Shown: positions 55,558 to 64,000, counted from the stretch's first letter. The stretch: 64,000 nt of DNA from JBMOOG01 sp049324535 (GCA_049324535.1 JBMOOG010000015.1:1-64000); one strand, 5' to 3'. Notes: a model not told the origin generated them from the letters alone. A program made the numbers and translations.

Positions 55558-57228
55558 ATGACCGAACTGCTGACCGCTGCCCAAATGCGCGCCATCGAAC
55601 GGACGGCGATCGCCGGTGGCGCGGTCAGCGGCCTCGAGCTGATGGAGCGCGCCGGGCGCGGCGTGGTCGAGGCGATCCTCGCGGAGTGGCCGGACCTCGG
55701 CGCGGCCGGGGCGCTGCCCCGGACCCCGGGGTATTGGGACGAAGAAGAAGCGCCGGAGCGGCGCCGGGCGGTGGTGCTCTGCGGGCCGGGCAACAACGGC
55801 GGCGACGGGTTCGTGGTGGCGCGGCTTCTGAAGGAACGGGGCTGGGCGGTGGAGGTCTTCCTCTGCGGCGACCCCGAAAGGCTGCCACCGGATGCGCGGG
55901 CGAACCATGAGCGGTGGCGGGCGATGGGGGCGGTCGCGCCGCTCGACGGTCGCAGCTTCGCGCAACGGGTGGTTCCGGCGCGCTGCGATCTTGTGATCGA
56001 CGCCCTGTTCGGCACCGGGCTCGCGCGACCGGTGGACCTGCCGCTGGGCGCGCTGGCTCCGGCGCGGGAGGAGGGCGCGGGCCGCCGCGTCGTCGCGATC
56101 GACCTGCCGAGCGGGATCGACAGCGACAGCGGGCGGGTCATCGGCGATGCGGCGAATTGCGTGATGGCCGACCTCACCGTCACCCTTCACGCGTTGAAAC
56201 TCGGCCATGTCCTGGCCGCCGGCCCCGAACACGCGCATCGGGTGCGCCTCCGGGACATCGGGCTGGGTCCGGGCGCAGCCCGGCCGGCGACGCCCGCGGC
56301 CGTGACCCTGGCCGCGCCGGACCGGACCGTCGCCCAGAAGCGCCCGGACCACAAATACGGTCACGGCCACGCGCTGATCCTCTCGGGCCCGTCCGGCCGC
56401 GGCGGGGCAGGGCGCCTGGCCGCGCGCGGCGCGCTCAGGATCGGGGCGGGGCTGGTGACGCTGGGGTGCCCGCCCGAGGCCATCCCGGAGAACGCCGCGC
56501 GGCTCGATTCGGTGATGCTGCGCGCGGTGACCGATGGCGACGCCCTGGCCGCGGCGCTGGCGGACCGGCGGATCAACGCGTTTTGCCTCGGGCCGGGGAT
56601 GGGCACCGGGGCGCGCGAGGCGGGGCTGGTGGCGGCGGCCCTGGCGTCAGCGCGCGCGACGGTCCTGGACGCCGATGCGCTGACGCTGCTGGCGCGCGAC
56701 CCCGCCCTGTTCGCGGCCCTGCATGACCGGTGCGTTCTCACCCCCCATGCCGGAGAGTTCGCGCGCCTCTTTCCCGACATCGCGGAACGGCTCGCCGCGC
56801 CGGCACCGAGGGGCCCGGCCCATTCCAAGGTGGACGCCACACGCGCGGCGGCGGCGCGCGCGGGCTGCGTGGTCCTGTTCAAGGGCCCCGACACCGTGAT
56901 TGCCGACCCGTCTGGACGCTGCGCGGTCCACGCTGCCTGCTACGAGCGGGCCGCGCCCTGGCTGGCGACCGCCGGGTCGGGAGATGTGCTGGCGGGCTTC
57001 ATCACGGGGCTCCTCGCCCGTGGCTTCGATCCGATGCCGGGGGCCGAGACCGCCGCATGGCTGCATGCGGAATGCGCGCGCCGGTTCGGACCCGGGCTTA
57101 TCGCCGAAGACCTGCCGGAGCAGGTGCCGGGCGTGCTGCGCGATCTGGGGGCTGGCGGTCAGACCGCCTTGAGCGGCGGCGCGGGGGCCTTCACGGCGCC
57201 GGCGGCCAGTTCCACGCCTTCGGCGTAG
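55558..57228 (+). CDS. nnr: Bifunctional NAD(P)H-hydrate epimerase/dehydratase
   Basis: This 556-residue protein repairs damaged NADHX and NADPHX. The N-terminal epimerase domain (about 1-220) contains VVLCGPGNNGGDGFV and the DALFGTGLARP loop; the C-terminal ADP-dependent dehydratase (about 245-540) has GPGMGTGARE, LTPHAGEFARL and ATAGSGDVLAGFITG. Residues about 51-67 (ALPRTPGYWDEEEAPER) have no counterpart in the family and coincide with repeat element E. The reading frame continues in phase. Its 3' end overlaps the convergent Hint gene by 70 bp. Confidence 0.92.
   Translation: MTELLTAAQMRAIERTAIAGGAVSGLELMERAGRGVVEAILAEWPDLGAAGALPRTPGYWDEEEAPERRRAVVLCGPGNNGGDGFVVARLLKERGWAVEVFLCGDPERLPPDARANHERWRAMGAVAPLDGRSFAQRVVPARCDLVIDALFGTGLARPVDLPLGALAPAREEGAGRRVVAIDLPSGIDSDSGRVIGDAANCVMADLTVTLHALKLGHVLAAGPEHAHRVRLRDIGLGPGAARPATPAAVTLAAPDRTVAQKRPDHKYGHGHALILSGPSGRGGAGRLAARGALRIGAGLVTLGCPPEAIPENAARLDSVMLRAVTDGDALAAALADRRINAFCLGPGMGTGAREAGLVAAALASARATVLDADALTLLARDPALFAALHDRCVLTPHAGEFARLFPDIAERLAAPAPRGPAHSKVDATRAAAARAGCVVLFKGPDTVIADPSGRCAVHAACYERAAPWLATAGSGDVLAGFITGLLARGFDPMPGAETAAWLHAECARRFGPGLIAEDLPEQVPGVLRDLGAGGQTALSGGAGAFTAPAASSTPSA
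55720..55757. repeat. Palindromic repeat element (copy E) within nnr
   Basis: Read on the minus strand this is CTTCTTCTTCGTCCCAATAC (reverse complement of 55731-55750) followed by CCCGGGGTCCGGGG. It matches the core of copies A, C and D. It adds about 17 codons to the epimerase domain at a loop between the first helix and the strand before the GPGNNGGDG motif. The frame stays open, so the gene tolerates it. Confidence 0.75.
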
Positions 57229-57683
57229 ACCACCTGGGGCGTGTCGAACTGAAGCTCGTAGACGTGCATCCCGCGCACCCGGCCGTTGGCGACGAACTCG
57301 CCGTCGGCGATCCGCGACACCGGGACCAGCGCCTGGGCGGTTCCGAACAGCGCCTCGGCGCGCCAGTCGCGCAGCAGGATCTGCGTGGCCTCCGGCAGGG
57401 TCAGGTCGCGGTCGGGCCGGTCGTGGCCGAGGGCGCCCTGCGCCACGCGGATCGCGCGGCCCGAATAGCGGTGCATGTGGATGCGGCGCAGGACCCGCAG
57501 CCCCGACCGCGTGACCACGCGATCGCCGGGGTTGAGGAACTCGACCGGAAGCGCGCCGTCCGCCGTCATGACCAGCGTGCCGGCACCGATGCCGACCACC
57601 GTCTGGCGGGCGGGGGACCGGGCGGGGGTCACTGTCCCCGCGACACTCAGCGCCGTCGTCGAATTCTGCATGGCGGTATCCAT
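57159..57683 (-). CDS. Hint-domain protein, short form
   Basis: This 174-residue protein is almost entirely a Hint_2 domain: GIGAGTLVMTADGALPVEFLNPGDRVVTRSGLRVLRRI, then a PEATQILLRDWRAEALFGTAQALVPV stretch where the usual PQH is altered to PEA-like sequence. The Cys at the start of the Hint core is replaced by Gly-Ala, unlike the protein at 220-1341, so self-cleavage is unlikely. I chose 57683 (MDTAMQNSTT); 57671 is an alternative. The 3' end overlaps nnr by 70 bp tail to tail. Confidence 0.75.
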   Translation of the reverse strand: MDTAMQNSTTALSVAGTVTPARSPARQTVVGIGAGTLVMTADGALPVEFLNPGDRVVTRSGLRVLRRIHMHRYSGRAIRVAQGALGHDRPDRDLTLPEATQILLRDWRAEALFGTAQALVPVSRIADGEFVANGRVRGMHVYELQFDTPQVVYAEGVELAAGAVKAPAPPLKAV

Positions 57684-57848
57684 TCTGCCCCGGTTCAAAA
57701 ATTCTGGAGGAATATGGCAAGAATGCGTCCCGTGCAGGCCATTTCCGGGGCGCTTTTTCCTCTCGCATCGCACGGGGGTTCTTGCTAGAAGGGCGCGGAT
57801 TTCCGGGGGCGGACCGGGCGGGGAACCGTCCGGGCGTGTTTCGGGTTT

Positions 57849-57933
57849 GCGGGTGTGGCGGAATTGGCAGACGCACCGGATTTAGGTTCCGGCGCCGCGA
57901 GGCGTAGGGGTTCAAGTCCCTTCACCCGCACCA
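57849..57933 (+). tRNA. tRNA-Leu (anticodon UAG)
   Basis: The 85-nt gene folds as a class II tRNA. The acceptor GCGGGTG (57849-57855) pairs with CACCCGC, followed by A and an encoded CCA. The anticodon loop is GATTTAGGTT with anticodon TAG, the T arm has GGGGTTCAAGTCCC, and the variable arm is long. It sits between the Hint gene and tig, 23 bp before the trigger factor start. Confidence 0.97.
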
Positions 57934-57955
57934 TGGATGGACAAAGGACGACGGA

Positions 57956-59290
57956 ATGCAGGTCACCGAGACCCTGAAAGACGGACTGAAGCGCGCCTAC
58001 ACGATCACGCTGAGCGCGGCCGAACTCGACAGCAAAGTCGAGGAGAAGCTGATCGAGGCGCAGCCCGAGGTCGAGATCAAGGGCTTCCGCAAGGGCAAGG
58101 TGCCGCTGGCGATCCTGCGCAAGCAGTTCGGCCAGCGTCTGCTGGGCGATGCGATGCAGGACGCGATCGACGGCGCGATGAAGGCGCATTTCGACCAGAC
58201 GGGCGACCGTCCGGCCGCGCAGCCCCGCATCACCATGGAGGGCTCGGAGTCCTGGAAGGAAGGCGACGATGTCGTGGTCGCGATGACCTACGAGGCGCTG
58301 CCGGAGATCCCCGAGGTGGACGTGGGCACGGTCAAGCTCGAGAAGCTGATCGTCAAGGCCGACGCGGCCTCGGTGGCCGAGGCGCTCGAGAACCTCGCCA
58401 GGTCGGCGCAGTCCTTCGAGGACCGCAAGAAGGGCGCGAAGGCCAAGTCGGGCGATCAGGTGGTGATCGACTTCGTCGGCAAGATCGACGGCGTGGCGTT
58501 CGAGGGCGGTGCGGGCACCGACTATCCGCTCGTGCTCGGGTCGGGGTCGTTCATCCCCGGCTTCGAGGACCAGCTGATCGGCGCCAAGGCCGGTGACACG
58601 GTCGCCGTGAACGTGACCTTCCCGGAAAGCTACGGGGCGGCGCATCTGGCCGGCAAGGCCGCGGTGTTCGACTGCACCGTGAAGGCCGTGCGCGAGCCGA
58701 AGCCGGCCGCGATCGACGATGATCTGGCCAAGCGCTTCGGAGCCGAGAACCTCGAGGCGCTCAAGGGTCAGGTGGCCGAGCGTCTGGAGGCGGAATACGC
58801 GGGCGCCGCGCGCGCGGTGATGAAGCGCGCCCTTCTCGACCAGCTTGACGCGATGGTGTCCTTCGAGCTGCCGCCGAGCCTCGTCGCGGCCGAGGCCCAT
58901 CAGATCGCGCACCAGCTCTGGCACGAGGAGCACCCCGAGGAGCACGGCCACGGCCACGGCGCGATCGAGCCCACCGACGAGCACAACAAGCTTGCCGAAC
59001 GCCGGGTCCGTCTGGGCCTGCTTCTGGCCGAGATGGGGCGCCGGGAAAGCATCGAGATCACCGATTCCGAGATGACCCAGGCCGTTCTGGCGCAGGCGCG
59101 CCAGTATCCGGGGCAGGAGCGGGCCTTCTTCGAGTATGTGCAGAAGAATCCGCAGGTGCAGCAGCAGCTGCGCGCGCCGATCTTCGAGGACAAGGTCGTG
59201 GACTTCATCTTCGGCAAGGCCACGGTGACCGAGAAGGAGGTCTCGAAGGACGCGCTTCAGAAGGCCGTGGAGTCGCTCGACGAGATGTGA
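57956..59290 (+). CDS. tig: Trigger factor
   Basis: This 444-residue ribosome-bound chaperone has the N-terminal ribosome-binding loop (KGFRKGKVPLAILRKQFG), an FKBP-type PPIase domain (GDQVVIDFVGKIDGVAFEGGAG...LVLGSGSFIPGFEDQLIG) and a helical C-terminal domain with a His-rich loop (HPEEHGHGHGAIEP). It follows the tRNA closely and has a strong terminator downstream. Confidence 0.96.
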   Translation: MQVTETLKDGLKRAYTITLSAAELDSKVEEKLIEAQPEVEIKGFRKGKVPLAILRKQFGQRLLGDAMQDAIDGAMKAHFDQTGDRPAAQPRITMEGSESWKEGDDVVVAMTYEALPEIPEVDVGTVKLEKLIVKADAASVAEALENLARSAQSFEDRKKGAKAKSGDQVVIDFVGKIDGVAFEGGAGTDYPLVLGSGSFIPGFEDQLIGAKAGDTVAVNVTFPESYGAAHLAGKAAVFDCTVKAVREPKPAAIDDDLAKRFGAENLEALKGQVAERLEAEYAGAARAVMKRALLDQLDAMVSFELPPSLVAAEAHQIAHQLWHEEHPEEHGHGHGAIEPTDEHNKLAERRVRLGLLLAEMGRRESIEITDSEMTQAVLAQARQYPGQERAFFEYVQKNPQVQQQLRAPIFEDKVVDFIFGKATVTEKEVSKDALQKAVESLDEM

Positions 59291-59321
59291 CCCCGGCCCT
59301 GCCGCGCGATCGGGTTCTTGC

Positions 59322-59352
59322 GGGGCCATCCTTCGGGATGGCCCCTTCGTTT
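59322..59352 (+). terminator. Rho-independent terminator of tig
   Basis: A perfect 10-bp stem (GGGGCCATCC / GGATGGCCCC) with a TTCG loop is followed by TTCGTTT. It begins 31 bases after the tig stop. Confidence 0.9.
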
Positions 59353-59473
59353 CGGGGCGGGCCCGGCGGCCGGGGCGGAAGAGACGGGGCGCGCAAACGG
59401 AAAGGCGCCGCTTGCGCGACGCCCTTGTCCGGTTCAAGGCCGCGTCAGTGCCGACGCGGCGGTTGTGCGCGGC

Positions 59474-60043
59474 TCAGCGGCCCCAGGTGCGAACCGGGCC
59501 GCAGTCCATGTGCACGAAGTTCGACCGCGAGTATTTGCCGACGCCGCCGGCGCTGCAGGCCATGGCAGCCTTGTAGATCTGGCCGACGCTGCGCGACTTG
59601 AGCCGCAGGTCGGCCGCCTGGCCGACCATGTGCAGCGAGTGCTTGGCCACGCCGCGCGACCGGGACCGCAAAAGCGCGTTGGTCGCCGCGGTGCGGTAGC
59701 CGGACAGAAGCATGTAGGGCTCGCTCACGTCCATGAGACGGTGCGAGGCGGCCGCAATGTCGATAGTGCGCGCGTCGATCTTGGTCACTTCGTCCGAGCG
59801 CCAGTCGCGCATGAAGTAATTGATCTCGTTCAGGGCCTCGGGGATGTACTCGCCCTCGATCCAGTAGATCGTGTCGAGGCTTTCGCCGGTCCGCCCCGAA
59901 TACATGCGGATCCGACGCACGTCGCCCGCGCCGCGCAGGAGGCCGAAGGCCTGGGAGTAGGTGGGGGCCGCAACAACGGCCGTCACAGCGAAAGCCCGGA
60001 TGAGACCTCTCCGGGAGATACCCCGAGTATCCTGGTCGTTCAT
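59474..60043 (-). CDS. Tat-exported DUF882/M15-like peptidase
   Basis: This 189-residue protein has a twin-arginine signal (GISRRGLIRAFAVTAVVAA) and a DUF882 (peptidase M15_2, YcbK type) domain. Zinc ligand candidates are His and Asp in KHSLHMVGQAADLRL and the His in NFVHMDCGPVRTWG. SGYRTAATNALLRSRSRGVA is also typical. Relatives cleave peptidoglycan cross-links. It is divergent from an L,D-transpeptidase gene, which supports a wall role. Confidence 0.85.
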   Translation of the reverse strand: MNDQDTRGISRRGLIRAFAVTAVVAAPTYSQAFGLLRGAGDVRRIRMYSGRTGESLDTIYWIEGEYIPEALNEINYFMRDWRSDEVTKIDARTIDIAAASHRLMDVSEPYMLLSGYRTAATNALLRSRSRGVAKHSLHMVGQAADLRLKSRSVGQIYKAAMACSAGGVGKYSRSNFVHMDCGPVRTWGR

Positions 60044-60372
60044 TTCAGATGCGCCTGTCCCGTCGCTTCTCGCCGCGTTCGCGCGGCTGATCTGGCACTC
60101 GTTTCCCCCAAGTGCGCCCCGTTTATTGCACAGGCGGATTCAGCCGCCAACCGGGGAATTGTCCACAGGCTCGAAAACCCTTCCGCATCGGCAGAAATCT
60201 GCGCACGGGCTTTGCCTGTGGTTGTGCTGCACGCTTTTCCGAATCGGTTGTGGCTTCGGGGCAACTGTGCCCGGCGCACCCCGCAGCCCATGGCCGTAAG
60301 TCCGGTGGACAAGGCGTGGCGAATCCTTGAACCTGTGCAGCATTTCGGAACGGCTGCCACCCCGAGGATTTG
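60044..60372. other. Intergenic region between the M15-like and L,D-transpeptidase genes (329 bp)
   Basis: The gap separates two divergent cell-wall genes and must hold two promoters. It is less GC-rich than its neighbours. Two TGTCCAC/GTGGACA-type words and a CTTGAACC...  near the right edge are visible but no clear promoter or RNA gene. No open frame in it looks like a protein. Confidence 0.5.
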
Positions 60373-62025
60373 ATGACCTTCTCGCTGCCCCTGCGTCCTT
60401 TCGCGCTTTCGGTTTCCGTTGCGCTGTCAAGCGGAATCTGGCCGGGGGCGGTGTCGCCGGGTCTGGCTCAGGGGGCTCCCCTGCTGGCGTCGGCCCCGGC
60501 GGCGGGCCGGATCGCGCCTTTCGCGCAGGCCGTGGCCGCCGCGGCGGCCGAGGATGCGGACCTCGCGGCCTTCTACCGGGCGCGCGACTACCGCCCGGTC
60601 TGGACCTCGGCCGGGGACTCGGCGCGCCGGGCCGCGCTTTTCGCCGCCTTCGACCATGCCGCCGACCAGGGCCTTGCGCCGTCGCGCTACGGGGCCGACG
60701 ACCTGCGGGCCCGGTTCCGGTCGGTGGCATCCGAGCGGCAGCGCGGCCAGCTCGAGGTCGCGGCGTCGCGCGCCTTCCTGACCTACGCGCGCGACCTGAC
60801 CAGCGGCATGCTCGATCCGAAATCCATCGACGCCGGGCTGGTGCGGACGGTGACGCTGCGCGACCGCAAGGCGATGCTCGGCGCCATGGCCGATGCGCCG
60901 GATCCGGTGTCCTACCTGCGCGGCCTCGTGCCCGATGCCCCGGAATACACCGGGCTGGCGCGCGCGCGGCTTGACCTGATCGCCGCGATCGCCGCCGGCG
61001 GCTGGGGCCCCGAGGTCGGTGCCCGGTCGCTGGCGCCCGGCGACATCGGCCCGGAGGTGGTCGCGCTGCGCAACCGGCTGGTCGCGCTGGGCTACATGCG
61101 GCCGACGGCCCTGGCCGAGTATGACGGGACAATGCAGAAGGCCGTGCAGGCCTTCCAGATGGACAACGGGATCGAGGAGGACGGCCAAGCCGGGCCCGAG
61201 ACGATCAACGCCATCAACACCAGCCCCGAGGCGCGGCTCGCGTCGGTGCTGGTCGCGATGGAGCGGCTGCGCTGGATGAACGGGCTCGACCTCGGGCGCC
61301 GCCACGTCTGGGTGAACCTGCCCGACTTCACCGCGAAGATCGTCGATGACGGCAAGGTCACGTTCGAGACGGTGACGGTCGTCGGCATGAACCAGGCCGA
61401 CCGGCGCAGCCCCGAGTTCTCGGACCAGATGGAGTTCATGGTCATCAACCCGACCTGGAACGTCCCGCGCTCGATCACGGTGAAGGAGTATCTGCCGATG
61501 CTCCAGCGCAACCCGAACGCGGCCGGGCACCTGCGTATCGTCGATCGCCGCGGCCGGCTGGTGCCGCGCGACGCGGTGGACTTCACCCAGTTCAACGAGC
61601 GCAACTTCCCCTTCTCGATGTCGCAGCCGCCATCGGACGGCAACGCGCTGGGGCTGGTCAAGTTCATGTTCCCGAACCCGTGGAACATCTATCTGCACGA
61701 CACTCCGTCGAAGTCGCTGTTCAAGAAGGACGTGCGGGCCTTCAGCCACGGCTGCATCCGGTTGGGCCGGCCCTTCGACTTCGCCTATGCGCTGCTGGCG
61801 CCGCAGGTGGACGACCCCAAGGCCGAGTTCCAACGGCACCTCGACACGGGCCGCGAATCGACGCTGATGCTGAAGGATCCGGTCCCGGTGCATCTGGTCT
61901 ATTTCACCGCCTGGCCGAACGCGCGCGGGCGGATCGAATACCGGCGGGATGTCTACGGGCGCGATGCGCGGATCTTCGACGCGCTCAGGGCGGCCGGGGT
62001 GGAATTGCCGGCGCAACGCGGCTAA
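60373..62025 (+). CDS. L,D-transpeptidase (YcbB/LdtD-like)
   Basis: This 550-residue periplasmic protein has a signal peptide (cleavage after LAQG or near), a helical scaffold with peptidoglycan-binding domain (DIGPEVVALRNRLVALGYM...YDGTMQKAVQAFQMDNGIEEDGQAGPETINAIN) and a YkuD catalytic domain. The active site is HDTPSKSLFKKDVRAFSHGCIRLGRP with Cys461. It makes 3-3 cross-links or attaches proteins to the wall. Start ATG 60373. Confidence 0.92.
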   Translation: MTFSLPLRPFALSVSVALSSGIWPGAVSPGLAQGAPLLASAPAAGRIAPFAQAVAAAAAEDADLAAFYRARDYRPVWTSAGDSARRAALFAAFDHAADQGLAPSRYGADDLRARFRSVASERQRGQLEVAASRAFLTYARDLTSGMLDPKSIDAGLVRTVTLRDRKAMLGAMADAPDPVSYLRGLVPDAPEYTGLARARLDLIAAIAAGGWGPEVGARSLAPGDIGPEVVALRNRLVALGYMRPTALAEYDGTMQKAVQAFQMDNGIEEDGQAGPETINAINTSPEARLASVLVAMERLRWMNGLDLGRRHVWVNLPDFTAKIVDDGKVTFETVTVVGMNQADRRSPEFSDQMEFMVINPTWNVPRSITVKEYLPMLQRNPNAAGHLRIVDRRGRLVPRDAVDFTQFNERNFPFSMSQPPSDGNALGLVKFMFPNPWNIYLHDTPSKSLFKKDVRAFSHGCIRLGRPFDFAYALLAPQVDDPKAEFQRHLDTGRESTLMLKDPVPVHLVYFTAWPNARGRIEYRRDVYGRDARIFDALRAAGVELPAQRG

Positions 62026-62059
62026 TCCGGGGGCAGATTCAGCCCCCGGGAGGTCCGCC

Positions 62060-63181
62060 ATGACCCGCGCCAGCCTGACCGTCGCCGCCATCGCCGCCGC
62101 CCTCGGCGCGCGGGTCGAGGGGGATGGCGATCTGCGCGTCACCGGTCCGGCCGAGCCCGCCGGGGCGGGGCCCGACCAGCTGGCCCTGGCGATGAGCCCG
62201 AAATACGCCGAGGGGCTTGCCGCCGGGCAGGCGCGGGCGGCGGTTCTGTGGGACGGGGCGGACTGGCGGGCGCTGGGGCTCTCGGCCGCGATCTTCGTTC
62301 CGCGCCCCCGCTACGCCATGGCGACAATCACGGCGGCCTTCGACCCTGGGCCGGAGATCGCCCCGGGTGTGCATCCCTCGGCGATCGTCGCGCCCGATGC
62401 GGTGATCGGCCCTGGGGCGGCCATCGGGCCTTTCGTCGTGATCGGGCGCGGGGTGCGGATCGGCGCGCGTGCGCGGATCGCGCCCCATGCCAGCATCGCG
62501 GAAGAGGCGGTGATCGGGGACGATGCCCTTCTGCACGCCGGGGTGCGGATCGGCGCGCGGGTCCGGATCGGCGACCGGTTCATCGGGCATCCCGGTGCGG
62601 TGATCGGGTCGGACGGGCTGTCCTTCGTGACGCCCGAGAAATCCGCGGTCGAGGAGGTGCGCGAAAGCCTTGGCCAGCGCCGTGAGGCGCGGGGGCAGAG
62701 CTGGACCCGCATCCATTCGCTGGGCTCCGTGGTGATCGGCGACGATGTCGAGATCGGGGCCAACACCTGCATCGACCGAGGCACCATCCGCGACACCGAG
62801 ATCGGGTCGGGCTGCAAGTTCGACAACCTGTGCCACATCGCCCACAACGTGGTGATGGGCCGCGACTGCCTGATGGCGGGCCATTCGGGCATCGCGGGAT
62901 CGACCCGGGTCGGCGACCGGCTGGTGATGGGCGGCCAGTCGGGCATCGCCGACAACCTGACCATCGGGGCCGACGTCATCCTGGGTGCGGCGACCAAGGT
63001 GCTGTCGAACGTGCCGGCGGGCCGGGCGATGATGGGCTATCCGGCGGTCGAGATGCAGAGCCACATCGACACCTACAAGGGGCTGCGGCGGCTGCGGCGG
63101 CTTTATGATCAGGTGGCCGAACTGCGCGAAACTGTTACACGACTCGGTCAGAAGGCCGGGGACGGGGGGAAGGACGCATGA
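62060..63181 (+). CDS. lpxD: UDP-3-O-acylglucosamine N-acyltransferase LpxD
   Basis: This 373-residue enzyme adds the second 3-hydroxyacyl chain in lipid A synthesis. The N-terminal uridine-binding domain is followed by a left-handed beta-helix made of hexapeptide repeats (VIGPGAAIGPFVVIGRGVRIG...), with catalytic His in CHIAHNVVMG. GGGAGG precedes ATG 62060. The stop overlaps the next ACP gene (ATGA). lpxA, lpxB and fabZ do not follow, unlike the common lpxD-fabZ-lpxA order. Confidence 0.93.
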   Translation: MTRASLTVAAIAAALGARVEGDGDLRVTGPAEPAGAGPDQLALAMSPKYAEGLAAGQARAAVLWDGADWRALGLSAAIFVPRPRYAMATITAAFDPGPEIAPGVHPSAIVAPDAVIGPGAAIGPFVVIGRGVRIGARARIAPHASIAEEAVIGDDALLHAGVRIGARVRIGDRFIGHPGAVIGSDGLSFVTPEKSAVEEVRESLGQRREARGQSWTRIHSLGSVVIGDDVEIGANTCIDRGTIRDTEIGSGCKFDNLCHIAHNVVMGRDCLMAGHSGIAGSTRVGDRLVMGGQSGIADNLTIGADVILGAATKVLSNVPAGRAMMGYPAVEMQSHIDTYKGLRRLRRLYDQVAELRETVTRLGQKAGDGGKDA

Positions 63182-63438
63182 GCATCGCCGAACGGGTCAT
63201 CGCCATCATCGCCGAGCAGGCGGTTCTCGATCCTTCCGAAGTCACGCCCGAGATGACGCCGGCCGATCTCGGCATCGACAGCCTCGGGCTGGTCGAGGCG
63301 ATCTTCGCCATCGAGGAGACCTTCGACGTGTCGGTGCCCTACAACGCGAACGCCCCGCACGAGAGCGGCTTCGACATAAGCTCGGTCGCCGCGATCATCC
63401 GGGCGGTCGAGGATCTGGTGGCGGCCAAGACCGCATGA
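63178..63438 (+). CDS. Acyl carrier protein, dedicated type
   Basis: This 86-residue protein has the phosphopantetheine attachment Ser35 in DLGIDSLGLVEAIFAIEE and an acidic helical build. It differs from housekeeping AcpP by an insertion after helix III (VPYNANAPHESGFDISSVAAI). Overlaps with lpxD (4 bp) and the ketoacyl synthase (4 bp) mark it as a specialised carrier, as AcpXL serves very-long-chain acyl synthesis for lipid A in Rhizobium. Confidence 0.9.
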   Translation: MSIAERVIAIIAEQAVLDPSEVTPEMTPADLGIDSLGLVEAIFAIEETFDVSVPYNANAPHESGFDISSVAAIIRAVEDLVAAKTA

Positions 63439-64000
63439 GACGTGTGGTCATCACCGGGGCGGGCACGGTGAACGCGCTCGGCCTGTCGGTTCCCGAGACC
63501 CTGCGCGCGTTCCGGGAAGGCCGCTGCGGTATCGGTGAGCTCGAGGTGCAGGACGCCGACCGTCTGGCGATCCGCATCGGCGCGCAGGTCCGGGGCTGGG
63601 ATCCCGAGGCGCATTTCAACCGCCAGCAGATCGCGCTCTACGACCGGTTCACCCAGTTCACGCTCATGGCCGCGCGCGAGGCGGTCGCGCAGTCGGGGCT
63701 GGATTTCCGCGGCAAGCTCGGGCTCGAATCCGGCGTGGTCCTGGGCACCGCGGGCGGGGGCGTCAACACCTGGGACGAAAACTACCGGGCGGTCTACGAG
63801 GAGGGCAAGAACCGCGTCCATCCCTTCGTGGTGCCCAAGCTGATGAACAACGCCGCGGCCAGCCATGTCAGCATGGAATGGTCGCTGCGCGGGCCGTCGT
63901 TCACGGTGGCCACCGCCTGCGCCTCGTCCAACCACGCGATGGGGCTGGCGTTCAACATGATCCGCTACGGAATGGCGCGGGTGATGCTGACGGGCGGGTC
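63435..64000 (+). CDS. Beta-ketoacyl-ACP synthase (FabF-like), 5' part
   Basis: The gene runs off the window; 188 codons are visible. The N-terminus RRVVITGAGTVNALGLSVPE and the nucleophile region SFTVATACASSNHAMGLAFNMI (Cys162) identify a KAS II type condensing enzyme. The His residues of the active site would lie beyond 64000. It forms an operon with lpxD and the dedicated ACP and probably elongates acyl chains for lipid A or another envelope lipid. Confidence 0.9.
   Translation, partial: MRRVVITGAGTVNALGLSVPETLRAFREGRCGIGELEVQDADRLAIRIGAQVRGWDPEAHFNRQQIALYDRFTQFTLMAAREAVAQSGLDFRGKLGLESGVVLGTAGGGVNTWDENYRAVYEEGKNRVHPFVVPKLMNNAAASHVSMEWSLRGPSFTVATACASSNHAMGLAFNMIRYGMARVMLTGG

Overview
This window is high-GC chromosomal DNA of an alphaproteobacterium, most likely a marine member of the Rhodobacteraceae. 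The evidence is gene content and order: two Hint-domain proteins, yfgM-bamB-der, yajC-secDF linked to ccmABCDG through a Mth938-type gene, glnB-glnA, an LpxL-type acyltransferase beside fliG, and a close homologue of the roseobacter DMSP lyase DddP with every known active-site residue. The left edge starts inside an IS5-family transposase 3' end and the right edge cuts a ketoacyl synthase gene.

Region 1 (1-18.8 kb) is accessory and metabolic. After the IS remnant and a Hint protein come a MarR regulator and a divergent, tightly overlapping operon: FAD subunit and fused 2Fe-2S/molybdopterin subunit of a hydroxylase, a 6-hydroxynicotinate reductase-like iron-sulfur enzyme, UPF0280, a DUF1185 'amino acid synthesis' protein and a polytopic membrane protein. 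It is followed by a complete Liv-type ABC importer (KHMGF) joined to hyuA and a hyuB that carries a C-terminal hotdog thioesterase domain. Together they look like uptake, hydroxylation, reduction and ATP-dependent lactam opening of an N-heterocycle such as nicotinate. The classical enamidase is absent. This is the best candidate for an undescribed system here.

Region 2 (18.8-42.5 kb) is mostly housekeeping. On the minus strand lie pyrE, dnaB, alr, mlaE, mlaF and two membrane proteins, then sodB, a LOG protein, a LysM envelope protein, an ArsR/Atm1-type exporter pair with a palindromic operator, yfgM-bamB-der, serS, a trypsin-like protease, yajC-secD-secF and the cytochrome c maturation genes.

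Region 3 (42.5-64 kb) carries acnA, a DUF1223 protein, an LpxL-like acyltransferase, fliG, purB, a dddP-DUF1989 operon divergent from a DUF3445 haem N-demethylase-like gene, glnB-glnA, bifunctional nnr, a Hint protein, tRNA-Leu(UAG), tig, a Tat-exported M15-like peptidase, an L,D-transpeptidase, lpxD, an acyl carrier protein and a partial ketoacyl synthase.

A second notable signal is a family of GC-rich palindromic elements that all begin with a TTCTTCTTCGnnCnAATACCC-like core. Five copies are scattered over the window; one has expanded into a 33-bp tandem repeat and one sits in frame inside the nnr coding sequence.
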